A DNA stretch of 64,000 nt from Symbiodinium natans (Eukaryota; Sar; Dinophyceae; Suessiales; Symbiodiniaceae). The position numbers and the translations under genes are program-made. This document shows positions 1 to 12,459 of the stretch, one piece after another. The stretch covers positions 382,438-446,437 of the forward strand of contig CAJNDS010001957.1 in assembly GCA_905221605.1 (NCBI GenBank). The letters are read 5' to 3'. The notes beneath the pieces are model-generated. The model made no database searches. It had not been told where the DNA came from and saw nothing but the letters and a program-made list of their open reading frames with translations. Every line of letters starts with the position of its first letter. Position 1 is the stretch's first letter.

Positions 1-639
1 GGACAATCATGCATGAAGCGAATTAGTGCGCCCGGCCTCGTCGAAGCTCGCAAGCAACCTCGGGCAAACAAATCTAGACTCTAGACCATCTCGCCGATCT
101 ACACTCCCTGCAATATCCCAAGCAGTTTCCAGAAGTTGAATGACTTTACTGCAAGCCTAGTGGCTGAAGCATGCGTGCAAAGTTGGGAAGGTCGATCGGA
201 GCTTGTTTGGGGTCTGGTCTCCGTGCAGACACGTAGTCAAAGTCGAGCGTGCCTTCAGGAGGCGGCAACCACCTGAAGCAACGCACTCCTATTATCTCCT
301 ATTCCTCCCATGTGAGCGTAACACCTCGCCTAACCAACACACTTCAGAACAATTCACCAGATCAGACAGGCAAGTGATCAACGCGCACCTTCAGACCTCC
401 CCCAAGTTTGCTTTGCTTTGCATGAATGCCAAGTCAGAGCAGAGCGGGCCTATCTCAATGGGCAAAGATAAACTGGGCACATCCAAGTGCCATGCGACCT
501 CGTCATGTCCATCTTCCATGGCCCACCCTGGTGGGTGATGTTTCGCCAGTGCGAGCCATCCCCCAGTTCCTGAATACACAAAGTGACTCCGGCTACGAGC
601 TGTCCGTTACGCATGGCAATACACTGAATCTAACCATAT

Positions 640-1000
640 CTAACCCAAGATGCTGAGAGGTCCATCCGCTGCGCGCGCTTGTCGAGCTCGACCTCCCATG
701 CATTGAGGACAAAGAGATGCTGCCCAACTGCCCGATCCGCCGCGGACAACCTGGGTCTTGGGCCACTTGCGGCGCGCACGTGCGTGTGTGGAGACGTCTA
801 GCTGAAGACTGCCCAGAATCTTGTCTTAAGCTGGGAGTCCGACATGTCCAGCTGGTAGTGGCCATTTGGACAATCGTAATTGACACTCATGAATGTACGG
901 AGGTACTTGCACCTTGACACATACTCCTCCATGGTGGTTGTCTGTAGCATGGAAAGGACTTGGACAGGTCTGTCTTGAGGTAGACTGCACGCGCACAGGT
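640..1000 (-). CDS. Second post-LRR 'NPTGHY-like' module (partial exons)
   Basis: On the minus strand around 880-805 the translation contains CPNGHYQLDMSDSQLKTRF, which resembles the NPTGHYxLDL segment that follows leucine-rich repeats in many protist LRR proteins (remembered family pattern, not searched). A further open stretch at about 725-641 reads FVLNAWEVELDKRAQRMDL and may be the next exon. It is the second such motif in the first 2.5 kb; the other is at 2320-2365. It may therefore belong to a second LRR gene downstream of the first, or to a duplicated module. Start, stop and splice sites are unresolved. Confidence 0.4.
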
Positions 1001-1099
1001 ACTCCGTCTGGCTTACCTTAGTGTTAAGTCCGAATTTCCAATGCTGATTATCTGCTTTCAATTTTCCCACCCTCGCCAGCTGACATGTAGCAGTTGCTG

Positions 1100-2100
1100 A
1101 GTCGGATTTGGTCGGACCTAGTCGGAAATGTCTTCTGTTGTCTTCACTGCAAGCGCAATTTTCCGCCCGGACTATACAATGACGACGGCTAGATCACGCG
1201 ACAATTCGACAGACGCTGAGGTTTCAGAACGCGATCGAGGTCTTTGTGGAACAGGAAGAGCCAGACACGAGATGCTTCGAGCCCTTTGGGAAACCCAACT
1301 GTCGGCTGATGATTTACAAGGTTCCGAGTCAAGGTGGCAGGCCACTGGCCTTCCAGCAACAATATGTTAACGGCCCTGAGAAGTGCAAGGCACAAATCAA
1401 AGCCCATGCCCTTGCCAGTGGAACCCCTCGACAGTATAGACGAAACGTGCACAAGTTGCACATGGGAGTAAGGGGGTTCTTGTGGTTGTAGTTCAAGAAT
1501 CGCATGAGAACTGTGCTCTCTCCATATTGATCTTGGCTGCAGCGCTGCAGCAGACCAGAGCGCGGATTTGTTCCGCAGAAAGGAGAAAGTCTTTGCACAA
1601 GCATTCCAACATGGTCTCTTGCTCCTGACCGACAATCTGCTTACGCATAATCTTGAATATACGTACGTCCAGCTGCGTGGCTGCTCATCAACATCTGTGG
1701 CTGCATAGTCTCTGTCTACTGGACAGGGTGCAGACACGCATGCTGAGACATGTCCTTGGCACTGAACCGGTTCATCCTCCAAAGTGCTATCAGCGGTACC
1801 ACCTGTCACATTGCACATCTCACACAGCTAGTCTGCCGTTTCGCTACAAACGCCGGCAAAAATGACACTCCAGCCGCCAATCATCGAGTTCAACTAAATT
1901 TGGACTGTGAGCCTTGTGCACAGCGGGCTTGACTCGTCGGTTGCGGGTGTGCTGTGCCAGATAGCCCTCGAAGCTTGCAAAGCGCCCTCCGTCCAAGGAC
2001 TCATTGCCTGCAGTGCACCCAACATCGCACAAGGGTGGAAGAGGCCAGACAATAAAAATCCAGTGTTTTGACTTTTTGTTGTCCTCATCCTTGTCTGAAC
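1100..2100. other. Unresolved stretch between LRR modules
   Basis: Open frames exist on both strands (for example minus 1818-1189), but none gave a motif I recognise. On the minus strand about 2000-1860 could be a coding exon (ASFEGYLAQHTRNRRVK...), continuing from the LRR protein. I make no functional call. Confidence 0.3.
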
Positions 2101-2102
2101 CT

Positions 2103-5100
2103 TTAAGCATAGAGACACCCCCGCCCGATGCGCACCCAGCCTATGCAATCCACTTGAAAGTGAACAGTGAGGTCTCCTCCAGTGGCGATATTCCAGGTCC
2201 CTCGATTTTTGTGAGGATGCTGGTACCCCGAGGAGCTCTTGATCTGGCTGAAGGAGACGGACGGTCTGACCCTGAATCGCTCACTGGTCTTGTACAGGCG
2301 TCGTAACACGGCACGATGGTAAGGCCGTGCTAGGTCGAGCTCATAGCGCCCCGATGGATTTTGAGGACAAAAAATCTGCTTCGAGTCCTGGAAGTATTGA
2401 GTCATCACAGGGAAACAAGGAAGCTTGCCCCAACACCCAACATGCGACTAGCGCTCGCGAGAGATGACCTAAACATTGCGGGTCACCTTGCGGAAGGGTG
2501 TCCTTGTCCAAACTGAAGGATGCACTTTGATAGGCGCAGCCCGCACAGTCGAACCATTCCAAGCCCGATGTTTTCTGGGCAAGGAGCCGAAAAAGGCAGC
2601 GCTGCCCAAGCACTCCCAGGGGATTGTCGGCCTCAGTCTCAGAGTCTCGGGCACCCTAACATCGCTAACACCTACCCATCTGCCATTTGTTCATGTCAAG
2701 TCAAGAAATCTAAACAAAGGAGAATGAGCTCCGGACGATCACGAGATGCTTCAGGCACCGCAAGGTGTCGCAGGCGTCTTCAATGACAAAAGCCCCACGA
2801 AAGTCTATGTGATTGAAAGTGACGTCCAGGACCGACCTCAAATTTGTCGAACCGGAAAATCGACCGACCCTGTTCACCCACAGCCAGGCTAGACACAATG
2901 GCGAAAAACCCCAGAGTTCCGGACAATTTATGAGCATTTGGAAGCTGTTCTAGAAAATGCTCGATTGGAAGGTCCTCACGGAAAGGTGTGCCGTCACTTG
3001 TGTCTGTTCTATGGAGGAAGCCAAGCTGAAAGATTGCCAGCAACAGCATCAAGGCGTGAAGACGTGGGGTCCCTGGTCGAACGTGATGAGCTTGAGCATC
3101 CCGCGATACTCAGCGAGCGAAGCTTGACGGCGGTGTTCAGGCAGCGGCCCAACTGCGCAAACGACGCGCTATCGAAGGTGTTCCTCACTTCAGCAAGACT
3201 ACACCACACCTCACGAGATAGGTCTTAGACCTGCCACCCCCATCCCAGTGGCCGCCGTGCACGTAGTGCCCAAACTTCGGGGCAAACAGCTGCTAGTTAC
3301 TGCTAGTTGCCTCCAGGGCTCCAGGCCAGATCAACCTCCTCGCATGAAGCTGTGGGCATAGTCACAGCATTCAAAGGGTCGAGTAACAGTTGTTGTAGCG
3401 CCAGTACATGTCTAGATGTCTAGATATCCTAGGTTTGGAAAAGCGCTGTTTTTGCCCGAGACCCTGCGAATCACTGCGCATCCCTGCGACGCGCCTCGAG
3501 CAGGTAGCCTTGAAAAAGGCAGCTGAGGCTGCTCTTCGCACTTCGAACTCCGAGCCGCCCGATTCCCAGACTCGCCAGACCAACTTTCCTCAGGGTCGGG
3601 TGCTGTCCTCGGCTTTCAGAGCGCATCCTTACCTCCCATGTGTATATGCATATGTATCTATATGTTTGTTGGGGGGCTAGTTCTTCCCGCGACCGGAATT
3701 CGTCCCGGCTTCCAGCCGGAGAGGCGTCTAGAACAAGCAAACAAGGATACGCTGATTTTAGTGACGCGCCCTGCCCCCCCCCCCCTCTCCCCCCCCTGTC
3801 GGCGGCTCCTACTGAAACAGCGCCCAAAAATGCAAGCAACACCCTCCTCCTTGGACCACCTTGGACCCCCCCCGTCCAGAACACCCCCTCCTGGGAGCTT
3901 TCCCAAGCGCCCCCCTAGACCTTCCAACCTTCCGAAACCCCCTTCGTTCCTGAAACCCTGCAACCCCCCTCATGGGACCCTCCCTGACACATCCCCTATA
4001 CCTTATGAGCCTGTGAGGCCTGCGAAAGGGTTTTCGAATTTCTTGGGATGCGGGCTGGGCCCGGCTGCCGAGGCGGCGCAAGCGTTTACAACTACCATGT
4101 TCCCATATGAGCACCAGCGGCCTCAACTGATCATATTTGTGTTTGATCAGAAACTAAAGCTAGGAAACATGATTAATAGTAAAAGTTTTGCCCTTGAGTG
4201 CCGAAGCTCATTTGATGTATTGGCTGCCCTTCATCATGTTGCAATATAACCACCCCTTTAAGAATATGCACAATTTGGGAATACAGTGGAAATGGTTCAA
4301 GTGCTTGCATGCTCATCGCGGCGGGGACTTCTACATACAGGGACGATTTTGAGCATACCCGCTACCGACATCTCGACAAGTGCATGTGAATGCGCATCAT
4401 CATTTAACCAGTCCTGGCAGAACTATTGGATTTGGATATTCGATCTCCTCCCCCTGGATGATTAACTCCCAGCAGAGTGGATCCAAGCTCCTCCCCGGAT
4501 TGAAGATGGAAGATTCCTGGAAAAGTTTCTCGGGAACCTTCAATCCGGGGAGATTGGGCCTAATCTCCGGAGATTGTACCCCCCCCCCCCCAGCGTGGAG
4601 ATGAAAGATTCAAAAGTCTTGCAAACAGGCCTCCTTCAGGAGTACTTTAACCATCAGAAAAAATGGATCTCATCTCCGCAGATTGCATCTATTGCGCCCC
4701 CGGACTCAAGATTGAAGATAGATCTCCATCGGCTGGATGAATCCACAGGAGATTGGGTCTAATCTACGCCCCCCCCCCCCAGGATTGAAGATTGAAGAGA
4801 ACGTTTTGTGGGGAATCTTCAATGTTCACTGCGGAATTAAACCCCACTTACTGTTGTTTCCTTCACAGAGTTTTAACACCCTTTACCCTGAACCCCTGGC
4901 CTTTCAAGAATTAAAGTTTAAAGGGAACCCGTACAAGAGCCCCTAGATAGGTCCAGTAGATAACAGGCGATGCATGTAGGCAAGGCAAAAATCGGAAACA
5001 TGTGTGTGTGTGTGTATATATACATGTGTATTTTATTTATTTATTATATTGTATTATACTATATGATAGTATAGTATATTGTATTTTACTACATTCTAGT

Positions 5101-5900
5101 ACATTATAGCAAAACAGTTTATAACATTCTACACGACTGACTTGCTGAGGACGAGGCCGATGGCATCGAGGAGAGGGCGCGCGCAACCCATGGGCAAACC
5201 AATTCCGCTCAAGTCCAAGGACCAAAGGAGGCCCAGGCCTCAAGGAGTGCCCTTTCCCTTGCAGTTGAAGGAACTTAACAGCCTTTTTGAAAAATAGGGA
5301 GATCAGGGCAGGGGGCGTTTTGAAAAGGCATTCCCATGCTAAAGGGTGTGTTAGGATTTTCTGGGTGGATGAGCTCGGACTTTGAGGGATGCTTTTGGGT
5401 GCCTTTGTGCAGCTGAGACACCCCCCTGGTGCATAATGGACGTGAGTAAGCTGATGGAGGCTTCACCCAGTGATCGGCAGTGGCTCAAATTCAGCAAGGA
5501 TAGGCATGTCCTGACAGTTTTTGATCTCGAAACAACATCGACATCCAAACAGTTTTCACAAAGGCCCAGAAACAGACTGAGGGCCCAGATAATGATTTTC
5601 CCTACTTTTCCAAGACCCATCACATACTCTAGTTTTGTGCACAACACATGTGAGCTGTGACTGTGTCTCATGCTCCATGTTTCTTGATCCCAGTGTCTTC
5701 TTCACGCCGACTTCTCGCCTGGCACGACACTGCGAACCCGTAATGATCTGCGGCATCAACTGTCTCAGAAATGTTCAAAGCCACTGGAGCTTCTTACGTC
5801 TTACGTCTTGGTCGACAAGCGGCAGGAAAGGCAGCATTCCCACGTCAGTCAACTTTGCATTGTCCGAAAGATCCACTTCCTGGAAGGTCATCAGCAAAGA
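2103..5900 (-). CDS. Leucine-rich-repeat protein, multi-exon, partial model
   Basis: Several minus-strand stretches carry LRR spacing. About 5891-5800 reads EVDLSDNAKLTDVGMLPFL. About 5520-5430 has LLNLSHCRSLGEASISLL. About 3160-3100 has LGRCLNTAVKLRSLSIAGC. About 2850-2715 has DACDTLRCLKHLVIV. They are followed at 2370-2105 by NPSGRYELDLARPYHRAVLR and then GTWNIATGGDLTVHFQV, which matches the NPTGHYxLDL...W.LP..G.L pattern that closes many protist LRR proteins. The LRRs are of the cysteine-containing or ribonuclease-inhibitor type, usually protein-binding scaffolds. Intervening sequence with frame changes implies introns. The stretch near 4.4-4.8 kb inside it is repetitive. I cannot place the true start or stop. 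Confidence 0.55.
3770..3800. repeat. Poly-C tract
   Basis: A nearly pure run of cytosines with a short interruption. Similar C or G runs recur at about 4580, 4771, 6343, 8791, 12163, 16820, 23287, 50405 and 52830. Confidence 0.9.
4430..4810. repeat. Degenerate repeats with GGAGATTGGG and poly-C
   Basis: Phrases such as GATTGAAGAT, GGAGATTGGGCCTAATCT and GGAGATTGGGTCTAATCT, each leading into a poly-C run, occur at least twice, near 4545-4592 and 4748-4781. Related fragments lie between them. This looks like a decayed tandem duplication within presumed intronic DNA. Confidence 0.6.
4995..5110. repeat. (TG)n/(TA)n microsatellite and AT-rich tract
   Basis: A TG run is followed by TATATA and then by repeats of TATTATAT/TAGTATAG type. 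No gene signal seen. Confidence 0.85.
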
Positions 5901-6339
5901 GGGTGGTTATATCTAAGATTATCTAAGTCAACAAGCTTCGGCTTCTACTTCACGGCTTCGTCCTCGACAAGCTCCACCTGCCTGGTCAAGGTCAGCAGGC
6001 TCAGCAGATCCTGATACAGTGGTCACACAGCAGAGTCTGTACACAAAGACTTGCTGTTGCTTCACCAGTCATGCAATGTCTGGCCCGGTCCTGGTCTGTG
6101 AGGCTGTGGCCCGCCGCGTGGAGGTTCGGCGAGTGGCCAGTGACAAAAGGCAGCGGCCGTGGCCGCGTGCCGAGCTTGCTGCACGCATGCAAATACCTCA
6201 AGCGACGAGATCCGAGTGCAAACCATGCCTGACACCCGTACGGTCTCGACATGTTGTACACTATGGACTAATCCCTTCCCCCTAATATTAATACCCCCTA
6301 ATATGAAAAAACCCTGGCCCGAAAACCCGATTCACTAGC

Positions 6340-6500
6340 GAAGGGGGGGGGGGCGGGTTTAGGAGGATCAGGAAGGCTGAAGCAGAAATCTTGAGCCTTA
6401 GCTCTTCAGTTCCACCCCTAACCCTGACTCTGAAAGCCCGAAACCCTGAAGGCTCAAGGGTTTAGGACTTAGGCGGTTTAGGTGTTCATGGTTTCCCCCC
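6340..6500. repeat. Decayed TTTAGG/CCCTAA-like sequence
   Basis: Scattered GGGTTTAGGA, CCCCTAACCCTGA, AAACCCTGAA and GGTTTAGGTG phrases suggest decayed telomere-type repeats of the same class as those at 44-55 kb, next to a poly-G run. Confidence 0.45.
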
Positions 6501-6710
6501 GCCCGTTTCACACGAACGGTACGAACCCACATGATCTTACTAAAAACCCGGCTTGTTTTTATACAGGGGGGACATTAATATCAGGGGAAGGATCCTAGTA
6601 CGTTATCAAGACTAGCTCTGCCTTGTCTTGTGGCAAGGCTCGGTGGGTGTTTTGCGTTGTTCTTGCGAATTAGCCGGAAGTGCACGCATTGTTTGTGCGT
6701 CCATGGGTGG

Positions 6711-7910
6711 GTGCATCGGTGTCGGTGTGTCGGTGTGTCGGCGTGTCGGCGTGTCGGCGTGTCGGTGTGTCGGCGTGTCGGCGTGTCGGTGTGTCGGCGT
6801 GTCGGTGTGTCGGTGTGTCGGTGTGTCGGTGTGTCGGTGTGTGGGTGTGTCGGTGTGTCGGTGTGTCGGTGTGTCGGTGTTTCGGTGTGTCGGTGTGTCG
6901 GTGTGTGGGTGTGTGGGTGTGTGGGTGTGTGTGTGTGTGTGTGTGTTGGGTGTGTGTGTTGGGTGTGTGTTGGGTGTGTAGTGGGTGTGTGGTGGGTGTG
7001 TGGTGGGTGTGTGGTGGGTGTGGTGGGTGTGGGGTGGGTGGGTGTGTTGGGTGGGTGTGTGTGTGTGTGTGTGTCTGGTGGGTGTGTTTTGGTGGGTGTG
7101 TTTTGGTGGGTGTGTTTTGGGTGTGTGTTTTGGGTGTGTGTTGTTTGGGTGTGTGTTGTGTGCGTGTGTGTTGGTGTGTGCGTGTGTGTTGTGTGTGTTG
7201 TGTGTGTTGTGTGTGTTGTGTGTGTGTGTGTGTGTTGTGTTGTGTGTGTGTGTGTGTGTGGTTGTGTGTGTGTGTGTGTGTCTGTGTGTGTGTGTTGTGT
7301 GTGTGTTGTGTTTGTGTGTTTGTTGTGTGTGTTGTGTGTGTTGTGTGTGTTGTGTGTGTTGTGTGTGTTGTGTGTGTTGTGTGTGTTGTGTGTGTTGTGT
7401 GTGTTGTGTGTGTTGTGTGTGTTGTGTGTGTTGTGTGTGTTGTGTGTGGTGTGTGTGTTGTGTGTGTTGTGTGGGTTGTGTGTGTTGTGTGTGTTGTGTG
7501 TGTTGTGTGTGTTGTGTGTGTTGTGTGTGTTGTGTGTGTTGTGTGTGTGTNNNNNNNNNNNNNNNNNNNNNNNNNNNNNNNNNNNNNNNNNNNNNNNNNN
7601 NNNNNNNNNNNNNNNNNNNNNNNNNNNNNNNNNNNNNNNNNNNNNNNNNNGTGTCTGTGTGTCTGCGTGTCTGCGTGTCTGCGTGTCTGCGTGTCTGCGT
7701 GTCTGCGTGTCTGCGTGTCTGTGTGTCTGTGTGTCTGTGTGTCTGTGTGTCTGTGTGTCTGTGTGTCTGTGTGTTTGTGTGTCTGTGTGTCTGTGTGTCT
7801 GTGTGTCTGTGTGTCTGTGTGGGTGGGTGTGTGGGTGTGAGGGTGTGTGGGTGTGTGGGTGTGTGGGTGTGTGGATGTGTGGGCGTGTGGGTGTGTGTGT
7901 GTGTATGTAC
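6711..7910. repeat. GT-rich satellite block in several repeat registers
   Basis: The block changes monomer along its length. TGTCGGTG-type 8-mers span about 6717-6900 and GGGTGTGT-type units about 6900-7130. TTGTGTGTG 9-mers span about 7190-7545. After the gap come GTGTCTGC/GTGTCTGT 8-mers (7651-7820), then GGGTGTGT again to about 7905. The long open frames on both strands here (up to 551 codons) are a by-product of the low complexity. Strand asymmetry is absolute: G and T on plus, C and A on minus. Confidence 0.95.
7551..7650. other. Assembly gap (100 N)
   Basis: Exactly 100 undetermined bases lie within the satellite. The repeat register differs on the two sides (9-mer TTGTGTGTG before, 8-mer GTGTCTGC after), so an unknown length is missing. 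Confidence 0.99.
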
Positions 7911-8084
7911 ACGAAAGTGAATGCGCGTCTGTGTACAAATGTTTGTGTGCGCGTGGGCAAGCAGGCGCGCGTGCGCGAGCGTGCGCGCAAACTGTGCGTG
8001 CTTGTGCAACTTGACATGTTTTTGTTTACTTATTTGTTTTGTTCCGTTGCGTGCGGGCGGGCGGGCGGGCGTGCTTGTGTGCTT

Positions 8085-8275
8085 GGTGTTGATGGCCGGT
8101 TGCTGCTCGAGCGGTGCGTCCATGACCGGCAGTTCGTCCAAGCCGTCGACTTTGTCCAACATGGTCGGATCTGCCAGCATCACTGGAGAGTTCACCACCT
8201 GCATCCAGATTTTGGATGAGTTTGGCAGCCCTTCTGAAAACAATCCGGCAGCTGGCGCCTCTCGCAAATAGCAAC
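8085..8275 (-). CDS. Possible coding exon, unrecognised
   Basis: The minus translation at about 8267-8100 (IWMQVVNSPVMLADPTMLDK, then DGLDELPVMDAPLEQQPA) has the composition of real protein, unlike the adjoining satellite. It could be an exon of a gene transcribed into the satellite, which would then be intron. No family recognised. Confidence 0.35.
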
Positions 8276-8299
8276 ACCAACTGAAGCCTTAGGGCCGTC

Positions 8300-9090
8300 A
8301 CAGAGTTTCACATGTCTTCACATGGAAGGAACCTGCTGTGACTTCAAGGAAACCGGGAAGATGGTCAAAACAAGGGACAACTGGAAACTTCCATGTTGTG
8401 CAGGTTCAGGTCGGACTCGTCAAAGTCGCGTCGATCCGAAATGGTAGTCTGCCCTGCACTTGCAGAGCCACGATTGTACAAGAAATGGCAAAGAGTTTTC
8501 CACAAATGTTGCTGTGCCTGGAACATCGGCCCACACAGAAACAGTAGAGTCGCCACCTTCACATCTCGAACTACACGAACCACGTGCCACGACATGCCAC
8601 AGCTATTCCCCTGAAACTTTACTTTTCTGGCAAGTTTTGGATTGGGCATGGGCGTTTTTTTTTTTTTTATCATTCTCGGGGTGTTTTCCCTTATTCTCTG
8701 TCGGTGATGGTTTTTTTCTTATTCTGCCGGTTCGTTTTTCGGGCCTCAGGGCCCGCCATCCTAATCCGATGGTGTTTAATTTCATTCAACGGGGGGGGGG
8801 GGGGGGGGGGGGTTTTGGGTCCAAAAAGGGGTTTGGGGTTTGGCAGATTGAGGAGTTCAGTTTCCACGATCCACCCTGCGTTGGGAAAGCTGGGCAATTG
8901 GTTCAAGATGGTCGCCCTCGAGGGTAACACCTGTACACGTGTAACGCCTCACGCCTACTTCTGAGGGCGATGCGAGAAATGGCAGGCGGAAAGAAAAGCC
9001 CACGCACGCCCACTTCTGAGGGCGGTGCGGTATTACAACAGCACACTGCAAGAAACGACTGACCCGTGACCTCGCAGATCTGTACTCGCT
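8300..9090. other. Unresolved stretch with homopolymers
   Basis: It contains a T run (8655-8668) and a G run (8791-8812). No convincing exon seen on either strand. Confidence 0.4.
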
Positions 9091-9124
9091 CCCTAAGTCA
9101 CAGGCTGCGCTTCGCATGGGCAAA

Positions 9125-9575
9125 GATGCAATCGGTGGGAGTGGTAGTTGGTGGGGAATGGCTGGTGGTGGCGGGAAGGGGGGGCATGATGGGCATGGCG
9201 GAAATGGCAGGTACATAGTAGCTGGTACAGGAGGGAATGGTGGAAATGGTGAAAATGGCGGGTTTTTGGCGGCGCGTAGTGATGCGTAGTGGTGGGCAAT
9301 GAGTTATAAGTTGTGGGACATCGAGAAATGGGGGGAACGTCGGGAATTGCGGGTGATGAATGGTGTGCAATGGTGGGGATGAGGGCGGCAATATGGGCGG
9401 GAAATGGTGGGAATGATGGGCTGCGGTGCGAATGAGGCACGGGGACATGGAATGCTAGGAATGGTGTGCGGGGACGTGTTTCGGGTAATAGTGGGAATGG
9501 TGGGAATCGTGAGTGCTGGTGTGTGATGGTGGGTATTGTGGGGATGGCGGCAATATGGTGGGCAATGGGGAGCAG
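9125..9575. repeat. G-rich degenerate minisatellite (GGGAATGGTGG-like)
   Basis: Variants of GGGAATGGTGG, AATGGCGG and GATGGGC recur throughout on the plus strand, with strong G-over-C skew. The minus open frames here are Pro/His/Ser-rich artefacts. Confidence 0.75.
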
Positions 9576-9599
9576 GTCATAGGCGCAGTGCGATTGTTT

Positions 9600-12450
9600 G
9601 CACGGTGGTTCATAATGAATAGTAGGGGTAAGGGTGCCCAGAAAGGATAAGGGAAAAAACCGTCAGGAGAAAAATATACACGGAGCCCTTTTGGATTTGC
9701 AGGCATGTCGCCATCGAGGAAAGAGGAACTCCACTTGAAGGAGGTCTGGGGCCGGATGCTTGCAGAGTACTCCCTGCGGGCACCTGAACAGACCACACTT
9801 TCCTTGCTCTCAAGTTAAAAATCAGGCGGCCGAAGCCCGAAGCCAGAAACCACCGAAATGGCCTGAAGGAGCTGTCGCTGCTCTGCTGGAGGGCCGCACG
9901 CCAAACAAGGATGATGTCCAACTCCCGAAGATTTCTGGTCTGGGAGTCGCCCTCTTTCCACGGAATTGCAAGTCCCATGTGCCCGATGCTGTGCAAACTA
10001 CCTGGCGCTTCAGCACTCCTTTTTGTGTGAAGTCCTGACTAGCCTTGTGACGACCAAGGATGGGACCGGAGCTGACGCCCAGCTCGTCGAAGGTCTGCAC
10101 TTGTAACTCTGCCAAAAGTCCTGGATCAGGAAAGCAAGGAACGCAAGGAACGCAAGGAACGCACGCAACGCCAGCAACGCCATGTGAGCAACCTGCACAG
10201 CTGAGGCAATGCCCAGCAAAGACGACTTAAATGTGAAGTGGCGATTTGTGTGTCCTCCAGATGAAACTCGTGCGCCGCCGTGGTGGCGAAGTGCCCTCTC
10301 GGTGGCTCATTTGGCTGGTGATGTCGTGCCTCCACCTACCGAGATGGCGCTTTGGGAATTTCGAGTTTTGCCGGGTGCCGAGCTAGATGTTCCATGTGGT
10401 TCATGCATTTGTGTTATTTGAAATCGCGCAAACAAACTTGACCGTGAATGGCACGACCTGCGGGCGATCAATCGAGCATGACTAGGAACACACCCTTCAA
10501 GTCTTCGAAACCTTCTCCAGACTGAGTGGCAAAACACGGAAAACATAGAACTCTGAATCCAACTGCAACGACGCGCATCGTATCCCCATGGCACCTGCTG
10601 GACCTGTACATGTAAGGCTAGGTAGGAGCGATGGGTGTGGATGAGCATCTTGCAGACTCTCCGAAGGCCTCAGTTAGGCAATAGGCACAAAGGTACAGTG
10701 AAGAAAACCCTGATGCACATGGGGTGCTGCCAAAAGTCGCTGGATTGGTGGGTCGCGGACCACTTCCCCACAGCTGTGTGTCCATGCGCAAGTCAGACAC
10801 TCAGAAAGTCTCTCGTGCAGGGTGTCTCGCACCTTGCTGGTACTTCAACATGAAATATGCACGACATGCAATGTATTCGCGATAACACTCGCAGGGACAA
10901 TGCAAACAAACGCCGGCGAGAGATCCATGTATGCCGTGGCCCGTCCCGCTATATCCGGCAGTTCAGAGCCAAGACGCAAACTCAGTCCACGTACCGCCAG
11001 TGCAAATATATTGTTGATTTCGAGCCTGCGTGCAGTTGGCGTGGAATTGCACAGAAGGACCACTTGGAGACAGTTGAGAGACTGCGCAATGAATGAAACT
11101 CGTTTCAGCAGTGCATCAAGTAAGATTGTCTAGTCATCTCCCCCTTACACTTGCACATCACAATCGTGCGCAAGCAAAGCCAGAAGAAACAACAGCAGCG
11201 AGAGAGTGCAGCAGCAATGCCGGCCATGTATCACAGCTTTGTTCATTCACCCTCCATCTGCCTAAAAAGATTCGGGGCTGACCTTCCGCGGTGACGGCGG
11301 CGATTGCGGAGAGCCCGCCGGCCGCTTGCTTACCTGAACGGTGGCATTTAATCGTCATTTAATCAGGCTTCAGGGCGAATCAGGAGATTCTGCTCCGCCT
11401 CGGCACGGCGCAACCATGCACTCAGCGCTGCCAAAGTCTGTTGCCGGAGCTCCTCGGCCAATTGACCTCGGGGTTACTGGCTTGCCTCATCTTGCCTTGA
11501 CTATTGCCAGTAAGGGGTGCGCGTACATGCTGCATGCTACAGCTTCTGCCAGTGCCACTGCCATCCAGCAAAAACTCGCAATTATCCCTGTGCCAACAGC
11601 TGAGAACTCCACTTCTCGCTGGATCATCATTGTCCTTAGCGTTTACGCCCCAGGTGGAAGGCAACTCATGCCCCTCAAAACCCGATGTTTCAAAAATGCG
11701 CCACAGTAGTTCGCAAGTACAGCCAGGTCGCAATAACAACATCAAGGTCTTCTTGCGTGCTGGCAGACGGTAGCTTCTCTGCTGGAACCCGAGGTTGAGG
11801 AATGCGGACGCTTGGTTTCCTGTTCCATCTGCAAAAAGCAACGCATGGGGCAAACAAGCACATTAAGGTCATTGAGGTTTTCGGTGCTAAACGCAATTCG
11901 CCGGTGTTCCGCCAAGATTCCGCTTGTTCACCATTGTTGCACGTCACATGCTCGCCATGCCATTCCGAGCGCACAGGCCACTTCCATGGGTGCCGGAGTT
12001 GCGCTAGGAGCACTGCCAACACCAATTGCCATCTGTTGTAGCAGCTACATGCAGCTACTAGTAATATGTTCTACTTCGCATACCTATAACTTTTTCACAC
12101 CAAACATGGATGAGAGCTGAACAATGAGCCCACGAAGGCAGCCAATTTCATGGACGTCCTGCCCCCCCCCCCCCCCCCCAAGCTCCTCCTCCCACTGCTG
12201 AGATTGAACGAAAGCAAATTTCTCCAGGCCAGCGCTCTGCAATTTAGCCGTCGACGATCCTCACAAGCACGACCTGACCTTCTGCACATGCGCTTCGCCG
12301 GCCGGAGCAGTCTTGGCAACGTTGACACGTGTTGACACCCACTTGGCAACTCAACGTGATCGAGATGGACTGGCAGCAACGGAGTTTCCGTGAAAACGAC
12401 GGCAAACACCGGCATGACTTCGGGCCCGTCAGTCTCCTGCTTGTGGACGC
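9600..12450. other. Unresolved region, scattered possible exons
   Basis: Both strands have short open frames. The minus frame at 10115-9930 (MAELQVQTFDELGVSSGPIL...) and the plus frame at 10230-10420 are the most protein-like, but neither shows a known motif and their strands conflict. A C run sits at 12163-12180. A direct repeat of AGGAACGCA-like units occurs at 10135-10180. I do not assign a gene. Confidence 0.3.
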
Positions 12451-12459
12451 CGGCTAGTG

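Noticed and set aside
6581-8267. Open frames of 300-550 codons on both strands
   Set aside because: They are translations of GT-rich satellite (poly-His/Thr or Cys/Val) and cross an assembly gap.
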